Assembly: GCA_021772215.1 (NCBI GenBank)
Contig: JAJFMK010000110.1
Location: 1 to 6,675, forward strand
Source of the DNA: Chlamydiota bacterium
GTDB taxonomy: Bacteria > Chlamydiota > Chlamydiia > Chlamydiales > JAJFMK01
Direction: 5' to 3'
Length of the DNA stretch: 6,675 nucleotides
Positions 1-5,375 of this stretch are shown piece by piece. Both the position numbers and the translations under genes were made by a program. The notes beneath the pieces were generated by a model. That model did not search any database, was not told the DNA's origin, and was given only the letters and a program-made list of their open reading frames with translations. Within the stretch, counting starts at the first letter, position 1, and each line of letters opens with the position of its first letter.

Positions 1-240
1 CCCTTCCGTTCAGGGGAGGGATATAAGGCGCTCTCCTGTAATTCTGGAGATTTTTGGTATTCAATATCGGTGAATGATCTTCGGAGTACTTCCGTAAGTT
101 TCTGCAAAATAACTAAGAAACCAAAAACTTTGGCTTCGAAAACTGTATTGTTTAGCCTCAAAGATTAAGCAAATATTCATCATAACACATTGGTCTACTG
201 TGTGTTAAGTTCATTGACATATTCATAAAGCAGCAAGAAA
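1..240. other. AT-rich non-coding stretch with small hairpins
   Basis: I see no gene here: all frames are broken by frequent stops, and no TnpB-like C-terminal zinc-ribbon coding is visible before the hairpin element that follows. Bases 1-20 form a hairpin (CCCTTCC, loop GTTCAG, GGGAGGG side with one G-T pair) that could be the end of a feature starting outside the window. A weaker one lies at 117-137 (CCAAA-AAC-TTTGG core). Neither is followed by a T-run, so neither is a clear terminator. Confidence 0.4.
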
Positions 241-314
241 TATTTTGGCCCTCGGACTAGATGGCCTGGGAACATTCCCTAGAAGCCTTCGCCTTTAGGC
301 GAGGGAGTAGTCAC
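241..314 (+). mobile_element. IS200/IS605-type right-end remnant with omega-RNA-like scaffold
   Basis: Seen: AGAAGCC at 281-287 leads into a strong hairpin at 286-305 (CCTTCGCCT / AGGCGAGGG around a tiny T loop). This is followed by GAGTAG and TCAC ending at 314. Just upstream is a second perfect hairpin, GGGAA-CA-TTCCC (268-279), and paired GGCC words at 247-250 and 263-266. Known: right ends of IS200/IS605-family elements carry a subterminal hairpin just before a short cleavage tetranucleotide, and this end overlaps the 3' part of the omega (re) RNA that guides TnpB. The order AGAAGCC - hairpin - GGGAGTAG - TCAC fits that pattern from memory. Inference: a solo or decayed right end, since no tnpA or tnpB reading frame precedes it. 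A chance hairpin or a REP-like repeat is the alternative. Confidence 0.5.
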
Positions 315-363
315 AGGTGACTGAATATAATAATCTTACGGATAGATTGACAAGAATATGAGA

Positions 364-454
364 TTTTTGCACTCTTAAGAGTACAAAATATATGTGTTTT
401 TGCATTCTTAACAATGCAATTTATCTATATTTTTGCACTTTAAAGAATACAAAA
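364..454. promoter_or_regulatory. Three phased palindromes (33-bp period) upstream of the AAA ATPase
   Basis: Seen: three related 24-bp palindromes with half-site close to TTTTGYAYTCTT. The first (365-388) has a TTAA centre and one mismatched pair. The second (398-421) is TTGCATTCTTAACAATGCAA at its core with one central mismatch. The third (431-454) is looser, with four mismatched pairs. Their centres fall at 376.5, 409.5 and 442.5, exactly 33 bp apart, about three helical turns, so all face one side of the DNA. The last ends at the A-run of the ribosome binding site of the ATPase. Inference: binding sites for a dimeric protein, as an operator for the ATPase gene or as the ATPase's own DNA target. 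The TTGCA cores could also serve as -35-like elements, but no promoter is compelling. Confidence 0.6.
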
Positions 455-462
455 AGGCGAGA

Positions 463-1665
463 ATGATCCAAGAACTCATCCATTTTCATCAACAACTGAT
501 GGCATCGATTGATATCAGGCTGAAAAGGTATTTGTATGACCTAATTCATTGGGAGTCAAAAGCCATCTGCATTTATGGAGCTCGTGGTGTTGGGAAGACA
601 ACGCTTCTGTGCCAATACCTATTAGAAAAATACAAATCTTCGGAAAAAGCTCTTTACGTTTCGGGAGATAATATTCATGTGCTTTCTGAAGGATTGCTAA
701 ATCTTGCGACTAGGTATTTTGGCATGGGAGGCGAGGCTTTATTTATTGATGAAGTGCATAAATATCCCAATTGGTCGGTAGAGGTTAAAAACATTATCGA
801 TACGTTCAAAACTAAGCAGATCATCCTATCGGGAAGTTCTGCAATGGATTTACACAAAGGAAAGGGAGATTTATCTCGCCGAGTTGTTTATTATGAACTA
901 ACTGGACTCTCTTTTCGGGAATATTTGAAGTTTTCAATCGATAAAGACATGCCTGTTATCCCACTAAATGAGATATTGACAAAACATATGAGTCTATCAG
1001 AGCAGCTAGGTGACATTCCTATTCTAAAGCACTTTCATGATTATCTACAGTTTGGCTATTACCCTTACTTTTTAGAAAGCAGAGCTGTCTATCTTTCAAA
1101 GTTAAATAATGTCATTGAAAAAGTGATTACTGAAGATATCCCTTCCGCAAAGGATATTAAATCGGGAACCATCATTGTACTTAAGAAACTTCTATGGCTT
1201 GTGGCAACCGCAACATGTCTTGTTCCTAATATGGACACCATTAGCAAAAATTTAAAAGTAACCCGAGAAGTGGTTTATAAAGGGTTTGAGTATTTAGAAA
1301 AAGCAGGGCTTACGCGCAATCTATTTCCTGCGACTACTGGAATGAAACTGATACGTAAACCAGGGAAAATATTTCTCGATAATACTAACTTACTTTATGC
1401 GATCAATGGAAATCTGCCACTAGAAGGGGCTGTAGGTTCTCAACGTGAAACGTTCTTTTCTAATCAGCTTGCTGTTAATCACACTATCCACTTGCATGAA
1501 AAGGCAGATTTTACTGTAGATCAAGATATTATTGTAGAAGTGGGTGGCAGAAATAAAAAAGAAAAACAGATTGAAGGCTTAGCCAATGCCTACCTTGCCC
1601 TTGATGGAGTTTCGATCGGAGTTGGAAAAAGGATTCCCCTTTATCTTTTTGGGTTTCTTTATTAG
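463..1665 (+). CDS. AAA ATPase with DUF4143-type C-terminal domain (AAA_14/DUF4143 family)
   Basis: A 400-residue cytoplasmic ATPase of the widespread AAA_14 + DUF4143 type, whose cellular role is not established. Walker A is GARGVGKTT at 39-47. Walker B is ALFIDEVH at 92-99 with D96 and E97. Sensor 1 is ILSGSSA at 121-127, followed by LSRR (137-140), a likely arginine-finger region. LTGLSFREYL (147-155 region) is a family hallmark. A winged-helix-like segment spans about 255-290. The C-terminus has the nuclease-like strand pattern D349...E359-V-G-G-R-N-K and ends IPLYLFGFLY, as in related proteins. The lysine of a classical ExK motif is glycine here, so nuclease activity is doubtful. I chose ATG 463 (AAAGG, spacing 5); a TTG at 433 is in frame but lies inside the third palindrome. 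The gene is AT-rich compared with the genes after it and sits beside a transposon-end remnant, which suggests horizontal transfer. Its 3' end converges on the acetyltransferase gene, 24 bp away. Confidence 0.88.
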   Translation: MIQELIHFHQQLMASIDIRLKRYLYDLIHWESKAICIYGARGVGKTTLLCQYLLEKYKSSEKALYVSGDNIHVLSEGLLNLATRYFGMGGEALFIDEVHKYPNWSVEVKNIIDTFKTKQIILSGSSAMDLHKGKGDLSRRVVYYELTGLSFREYLKFSIDKDMPVIPLNEILTKHMSLSEQLGDIPILKHFHDYLQFGYYPYFLESRAVYLSKLNNVIEKVITEDIPSAKDIKSGTIIVLKKLLWLVATATCLVPNMDTISKNLKVTREVVYKGFEYLEKAGLTRNLFPATTGMKLIRKPGKIFLDNTNLLYAINGNLPLEGAVGSQRETFFSNQLAVNHTIHLHEKADFTVDQDIIVEVGGRNKKEKQIEGLANAYLALDGVSIGVGKRIPLYLFGFLY

Positions 1666-1689
1666 TTTTCATCAAACAAGTGGCTGTTT

Positions 1690-2193
1690 TTAGCTGTTTT
1701 TGGGGGAAATTTTGGCGGGGACGCCAACGGCAATAGATTTTGGGGGGACATCTTTGATGACCACGGCGTTGGCACCTATGGTTACGTCATCTCCAATGGT
1801 GATCGCTCCTAAGAGCTTGGCGCCGGAGCCAATCTCGATGCGGTTGCCTAAGAGAGGAGCTGCCGGATCATCTGAGGACTTAGGACCGATGACAACAGCG
1901 CTATGGATCGTCACATCGTCGCCAATCACCGCCTGGTCTGTAATCACGATCCCATTCGGTTCTTTGATTAAAAAGCGGCGGCCAACTTTAGCATTTAGGG
2001 AGATCTCTGCGCCGGTGGCCATCTCGACGAACAATTTAAAGTAGCGGTAGAGCCCCAAGGCAATTTTGCGGTTTATGGCCCACTTCAGTCCTATTCCCCA
2101 CTGGCCAAAGCGGGCGCAAATCAGAGCCCAAAAGCCGCGATGGCTTATTTTTTTACCATAAATGGCAAAGTCTTTTTTCAAGTTATCAAACAT
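1690..2193 (-). CDS. Hexapeptide-repeat (LbH) acetyltransferase, serine-acetyltransferase-like
   Basis: A 167-residue protein built like the short serine O-acetyltransferases often found in polysaccharide loci. It has an alpha-helical N-terminus (about 1-60, with RGFWALICARFGQWG) and then a left-handed beta-helix of hexapeptide repeats (about 62-145; for example AVIGDDVTI and ITIGDDVTIGANAVV). The C-terminal cap VPPKSIAVGVPAKI (149-162) is typical of acyl-CoA-dependent O-acetyltransferases. Against CysE, the His before GIVI is missing (KEPNGIVI, 78-84), and the D-R-H-P element is replaced by a PLLGNRIEIG segment. The only His in the helix is H97 in VTIHSAVVIG. The substrate is therefore unlikely to be simply serine; a sugar or lipid-linked glycan is my inference. 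ATG 2193 overlaps the stop of the preceding glycosidase-like gene by 8 bp and lacks a clear Shine-Dalgarno sequence, which implies translational coupling. Confidence 0.8.
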   Translation of the reverse strand: MFDNLKKDFAIYGKKISHRGFWALICARFGQWGIGLKWAINRKIALGLYRYFKLFVEMATGAEISLNAKVGRRFLIKEPNGIVITDQAVIGDDVTIHSAVVIGPKSSDDPAAPLLGNRIEIGSGAKLLGAITIGDDVTIGANAVVIKDVPPKSIAVGVPAKISPKNS

Positions 2194-4255
2194 CTGAGAG
2201 CACCACTAATCCAAAAGCAGGAATTTTAACTCGATAGAGTCCTCCCATTTCATCGACATCATCATTTTTAATTCGCACCCTTTTTTCCTCCTCATTAGAC
2301 TCAAAGAGATCTGAATAGGAGAGAAGATAGCGTTTTTTTGACTTAAAGGACTGCTTGGCAGGTGGCGAAAGAGTAATCTCTAACTCTTTCGGATCAGTTG
2401 AGCTAATGAGATAACTATGCTTTGATCCCTCAATAAAACAACAGATAATGAGGTTCTCATTATCTGTCTTTACAAGGTGAAGATCTCCACCCACAACACG
2501 GTTAATCATAGCAACAGCCAATCCAGTCGGGCGGAAGCGGCCCGTCTCACTTAAGTCTCTGACCAAACCAAAGAGTTTAAGATCCATTCCTCTGGGGAGC
2601 TTCTCTTTAGGTTCAGTCACCACGATCTCATATCCGGCCAGCTTATAGGCTCCAACCGCCTTGACGCCACTTTGGAGAAGCTGGGTGAGCTGATGTCCTA
2701 AGCTCAAGCCGGCAGCAGCAGAGGTGACAAGGCGATTTCTCTCAAATGAGGAGGCCTCGCCTTTAAGGGTGGCGAAGTTGATTTTGGAGATGTAAAGCTC
2801 CTTGACTTCGGGAGTTTCTCTCTTTTTAGAGAAGAGGGTTTTCAAAGTCTCTTCAGGATTTAATTTGGTTGGCAACTCTTCAACCAGATAGAGTGGTGCC
2901 GCCTGGCCATCCCCCACAGATGAATCGGTCAGGTTTGTCAGCACCGTAATTCTTTGACCACTCACCTCTTTGACGAGCTTCGATAGCTCCCTAATTCTCC
3001 TCTGTCCCGCCTCCTCATAAGGAGCAAAGTTGTGCAGATCGATCTCTATCATAGCCTCGCCATCGATCTCTTGAAGCAGCTCTTTTACCTCTTGATCCGT
3101 AAGAAGAGCGGGAAGCTCAATCCACGGTTTAGCTCCCACCTCTTTGCTAAGAGATAAAAAGGGACGCAGGCCGTAGTGGTAAGAGATCTCACGCGAGCCC
3201 GGGCAGGGATGAAAGCGACAGGCGGTGCGGCCAAAAGAGTCTCTCATTAAGTTGGCCAAGCTCTCCGCAGCATCTCTTTGGCTGGTTCGTAAAAAACCGG
3301 GGCGCATCTTCTTTAAGGTCTTCACCATCTCCTCTCGAAAAAGGCCTGTCGGCTGCTCTTTTCCTAAAAAGGCATCATCGATCCAAACATCTCCTGCATC
3401 CCCGACAGCTTCAAATTTGAGTTGCAGAGGACCGACGCTTCCTTGATCTATACCTAAGAATTCCAAATTGATCTGCTGCCAGTCGGTGCCAATGGAGAGA
3501 AGGCGGTCGATAAAAACAGTCGGCTTGCGATCCCAGCGGCCAATACGGCGAAAGGAGACGCGAAGTTTTTCCTTCTCCCCACCGGCTTTAGCCCAAAAAC
3601 TCAACCGCCACTGCCCCTCGATAGGGAGCATCTTACCCGCCTTTTCAGAGAGAGTGTCGAGGTAGTAGTTGATCTGGGGACGTGTCTCATGTGTGAGCTT
3701 TAACTGAACCGACTGTCGACCGGGACTCTCCGGGCGACTAATCGACGACGACTGGACAAAACCTTTTGAGCGATCAGGAACCCACCATTTAGCTACCCTC
3801 TCGCCTGACCACTCCTTCGTCAATACGAGAAGATCGCCCGGTTCAATTTCAGAGCTCTCCTGATCTAAGACAAGGCTCTCTTTTTTCTGCTCTTTGACAT
3901 TAGCTTTGAAGGGGTTAGATGAGAGCCTTTCAACAGTACCCCCCTCCCAAAAATTTGGCAGTTCGATCACATCTTTTAAAAAAACTTCCTCACCCTCTAC
4001 GCGCGCAACCAAAACCAAGTCGCGCTCTAGCACCCCCTCAAAACCGGGATTCATCAAAACGTTTTGAGAATATTGCTGCGCTCCCCATGAGTTCCAGTTT
4101 CCTAAGTTGACGCCAAGGCGCTCCACATTTGTCACCAGGGCTAGATCCTCTACCTCATAGCTTGGCAGATCGCGCTCTGTCTGGAAGAAAAAAATATAGA
4201 TGAGAAAGAGAGCAAAGGCTAAAAAAACCCCTGCGATGGCCGCACGCCGATCCAT
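2186..4255 (-). CDS. Membrane-anchored glycoside-hydrolase-like protein with a CBM4/9-like domain
   Basis: A 689-residue protein. Residues 5-24 are a hydrophobic signal anchor after MDRR, so the bulk is extracytoplasmic; there is no lipobox Cys. RLGVNLGNWNSWGAQQYSQN (46-65) and NPGFE (69-73) resemble the opening of arabinofuranosidase-like or related (alpha/beta)8 glycosidases. About 165-300 reads as a jelly-roll carbohydrate-binding module (SFWAKAGG, TDWQQINLEF, GDVWIDDAFLG). After it comes a barrel-like region with LKKMRPGFLRTS (314-325), GLRPFLSLSKEVGAKPWIE (362-380) and a beta-rich C-terminus. The xGNE acid/base motif of clan GH-A is not visible where expected (IEIDLHNFAP, 403-412), so it may be a binding or scaffold protein rather than an enzyme. 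An in-frame TTG lies at 4270, but ATG 4255 has a good Shine-Dalgarno sequence. It is the first gene of an operon with the acetyltransferase. Specific substrate and activity are not recognised. Confidence 0.7.
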   Translation of the reverse strand: MDRRAAIAGVFLAFALFLIYIFFFQTERDLPSYEVEDLALVTNVERLGVNLGNWNSWGAQQYSQNVLMNPGFEGVLERDLVLVARVEGEEVFLKDVIELPNFWEGGTVERLSSNPFKANVKEQKKESLVLDQESSEIEPGDLLVLTKEWSGERVAKWWVPDRSKGFVQSSSISRPESPGRQSVQLKLTHETRPQINYYLDTLSEKAGKMLPIEGQWRLSFWAKAGGEKEKLRVSFRRIGRWDRKPTVFIDRLLSIGTDWQQINLEFLGIDQGSVGPLQLKFEAVGDAGDVWIDDAFLGKEQPTGLFREEMVKTLKKMRPGFLRTSQRDAAESLANLMRDSFGRTACRFHPCPGSREISYHYGLRPFLSLSKEVGAKPWIELPALLTDQEVKELLQEIDGEAMIEIDLHNFAPYEEAGQRRIRELSKLVKEVSGQRITVLTNLTDSSVGDGQAAPLYLVEELPTKLNPEETLKTLFSKKRETPEVKELYISKINFATLKGEASSFERNRLVTSAAAGLSLGHQLTQLLQSGVKAVGAYKLAGYEIVVTEPKEKLPRGMDLKLFGLVRDLSETGRFRPTGLAVAMINRVVGGDLHLVKTDNENLIICCFIEGSKHSYLISSTDPKELEITLSPPAKQSFKSKKRYLLSYSDLFESNEEEKRVRIKNDDVDEMGGLYRVKIPAFGLVVLSDV

Positions 4256-4260
4256 GATGA

Positions 4261-4266
4261 CTCCTA
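4261..4266 (-). promoter_or_regulatory. Ribosome binding site deciding the start of the glycosidase-like gene
   Basis: TAGGAG on the minus strand, 5 bases before ATG 4255. It lies inside the extended frame that would begin at TTG 4270, so it argues for the ATG. Confidence 0.75.
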
Positions 4267-4293
4267 TCAATTATTCCTTATCTTACACAATTA

Positions 4294-4322
4294 TTGATTT
4301 TCGCCTGTATTTCAGATAAAAT
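4294..4322 (+). promoter_or_regulatory. Predicted sigma70-type promoter of nudC, possibly giving a leaderless mRNA
   Basis: TTGATT (4294-4299), a 17-base spacer, and TAAAAT (4317-4322). Transcription would begin around 4328-4330, at or next to the ATG of nudC, so the transcript could have almost no leader. A weak AGG (4325-4327) is the only Shine-Dalgarno-like element and is very close to the ATG. Prediction by consensus only. Confidence 0.45.
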
Positions 4323-4329
4323 ATAGGCG
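4302..4329. promoter_or_regulatory. Inverted repeat abutting the nudC start codon (candidate operator)
   Basis: CGCCTGTATTT (4302-4312) and AAATATAGGCG (4319-4329) are inverted repeats of 11 bases with a single non-matching pair (G-T) and a 6-base centre. The right arm stops at the base before ATG 4330. The repeat covers the predicted -10 box, which suits a repressor site. If transcription starts further upstream, the same repeat would form an RNA hairpin hiding the AGG and the start. It may also affect the divergent glycosidase-like gene 47 bp away. Confidence 0.5.
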
Positions 4330-5076
4330 ATGTCAGTCATTCTATTTGATGGGGATGATCTCCTCACATCGAATCAATCCTTCTTCTTCAACAGCGACCA
4401 TTTTGTCGACGACCAGATTTTCATTGGGGAATATGAGGGAAAAAAATTCTTTTCTGCCCCTGCAACCTCTCAAGTTGGTGAGAAGATACGTCTCCGGGAT
4501 CTCTTTACGACGTCAGATCCGAAAACTGTTCAGCTAATCTCTCGAGCCAAGCATCTCCTTCAGTGGCATCAAGGCTCCCGCTTTTGTGGGGCTTGCGGCG
4601 GCGCAACTCATTGGAGCTCTGTCGAGATGGCCAAAATTTGCGGGGGGTGCGAGAAGGTAACCTACCCCTCGACATCCTTGGTCGTGATGTGCCTAGTGGA
4701 AAAAGATGGCCAGATTCTTCTCGCCCGCTCCCCCCATTTTGAGGGGGAAATGTATAGCGTCCTTGCCGGTTTTGTCGACTCTGGTGAATCTTGTGAGGCG
4801 GCAGTCCACCGTGAGGTGCAAGAAGAGGTGGGACTTAAAATCAAAAATATCCGCTATTTTGGAAGCCAGCCGTGGCCATTTCCAGGGTCGACGATATTAG
4901 GTTTTTTTGCTGAGTATGATTCAGGTGAAATTGCCATCGACGGAGTGGAGATCGAAGCGGCTGGCTGGTTTGATCGCCAAAACCTTCCCTCTCTGCCTCA
5001 CCCCTGTAGTCTGTCTCGACATCTCATTGATCGCTTTTTGCAGGGGCCTTTACCCTGTTCGCCAATCGACTGCTGA
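4330..5076 (+). CDS. nudC: NAD(+)/NADH diphosphatase NudC
   Basis: Hydrolyses NADH or NAD+ to NMN(H) and AMP; the family also removes NAD caps from RNA 5' ends. It is cytoplasmic and Mg/Mn dependent. The 248 residues follow the family plan: a variable N-terminal domain (1-80), a four-Cys zinc ribbon (C86, C89, C104, C107, beginning FCGACGG), then the Nudix fold. The Nudix box at 147-169 is complete (G147, E153, R161, E162, E165, E166, G168). The NudC signature SQPWPFP at 179-185 follows at the usual distance and sets NudC apart from other Nudix enzymes. AEYDSGEIAIDGVEIEAAGW (194-213) also matches the family. The next in-frame Met is M100, so ATG 4330 is the start. It stands alone on its strand, divergent from the glycosidase-like operon. 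The last dozen residues (LPCSPIDC) look unconserved. Confidence 0.95.
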   Translation: MSVILFDGDDLLTSNQSFFFNSDHFVDDQIFIGEYEGKKFFSAPATSQVGEKIRLRDLFTTSDPKTVQLISRAKHLLQWHQGSRFCGACGGATHWSSVEMAKICGGCEKVTYPSTSLVVMCLVEKDGQILLARSPHFEGEMYSVLAGFVDSGESCEAAVHREVQEEVGLKIKNIRYFGSQPWPFPGSTILGFFAEYDSGEIAIDGVEIEAAGWFDRQNLPSLPHPCSLSRHLIDRFLQGPLPCSPIDC

Positions 5077-5171
5077 TTATAAATCACCCCCTGTTTAGAG
5101 CGATCATAGAGGGAGGGGCCTCCCAAAGAGAGAATAAGGATAGCTAAAAGGGTTGTCCTCATACCCTTCAT
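4998..5171 (-). CDS. Possible small secreted or membrane peptide (57 aa), antisense to the 3' end of nudC
   Basis: An open frame starting MKGMRTTLLAILILSLGG that reads like a signal peptide or single membrane segment (basic start, residues 7-18 hydrophobic). It continues as a polar tail with three Cys or so and ends after RDRLQG. An AGGG lies 3 bases before ATG 5171; a second ATG at 5162 also has AAGGG nearby. Its last 79 bases lie opposite nudC, and that part of the protein looks like shadow coding. It could be a small real gene, the surviving N-terminus of a broken secreted-protein gene, or chance. I do not recognise it. Confidence 0.25.
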   Translation of the reverse strand: MKGMRTTLLAILILSLGGPSLYDRSKQGVIYNQQSIGEQGKGPCKKRSMRCRDRLQG

Positions 5172-5203
5172 CTACCCTAATTAGCTGTTTTTCAACAATT
5201 ACC

Positions 5204-5340
5204 CTCTTCGTGTCTTTGTGTTTATAAATCTTTGAATGCCACATTAGTAAGTACCACTTACAGAATGCTTTACCTTTTCGTTAATGCACGAGATCTATTT
5301 AGAAAATTGAAACACAGAGGCACAGAGGCACAGAGAAACC
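5204..5340. repeat. Inverted pair of CACAGAG-type repeats flanking about 85 bp
   Basis: Left arm CTCTTCGTGTCTTTGTGTTT (5204-5223) reads on the other strand as AAACACAAAGACACGAAGAG. Right arm (5310-5340) begins AAACACAGAGGCACAGAGG and contains three copies of an 8-base unit (CACAGAGG, CACAGAGG, CACAGAGA; 5313-5336). The arms are thus related terminal inverted sequences. Inside is a small hairpin, GTAAGT-ACC-ACTTAC (5247-5261). Words of this CACAGAG / CACGAAG type recur as interspersed intergenic repeats in many environmental bacterial genomes, in my recollection; no function is established. The arrangement could be a small MITE-like element or a folded intergenic repeat. The remainder of 5172-5375 has no gene that I can support. 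Confidence 0.45.
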
Positions 5341-5375
5341 TTCGGAAGATAACCTCTTTTTTTTGAGTTTTTTTC

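Noticed and set aside
347..352. TTGACA as the -35 box of the ATPase promoter
   Set aside because: No acceptable -10 hexamer occurs 16-18 bases downstream.
364..454. Three repeats at 33-bp period as a mini CRISPR array
   Set aside because: The similarity is confined to the palindromic cores, no constant 25-40 bp repeat with unique spacers exists, and there are no cas genes.
433..462. TTG start adding 10 residues to the AAA ATPase
   Set aside because: It lies in the third palindrome, has no Shine-Dalgarno sequence, and ATG 463 has AAAGG at a good distance.
1700..2044. Plus-strand open frame opposite the acetyltransferase
   Set aside because: It mirrors the hexapeptide-repeat gene, shows no protein-family features and is a shadow frame. 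The same holds for the open frames at 3225-3665 and 3919-4110 and for those inside nudC.
5111..5124. GGGAGG-GG-CCTCCC hairpin as the nudC terminator
   Set aside because: The loop is only two bases and no T-run follows on either strand.
5352..5370. TTGAG-T7-CTCAA hairpin as terminator of the 5376-6131 gene
   Set aside because: In that gene's direction the stem is followed by A residues, not T, and the stop codon is part of the stem. On the plus strand the T-run precedes the stem.
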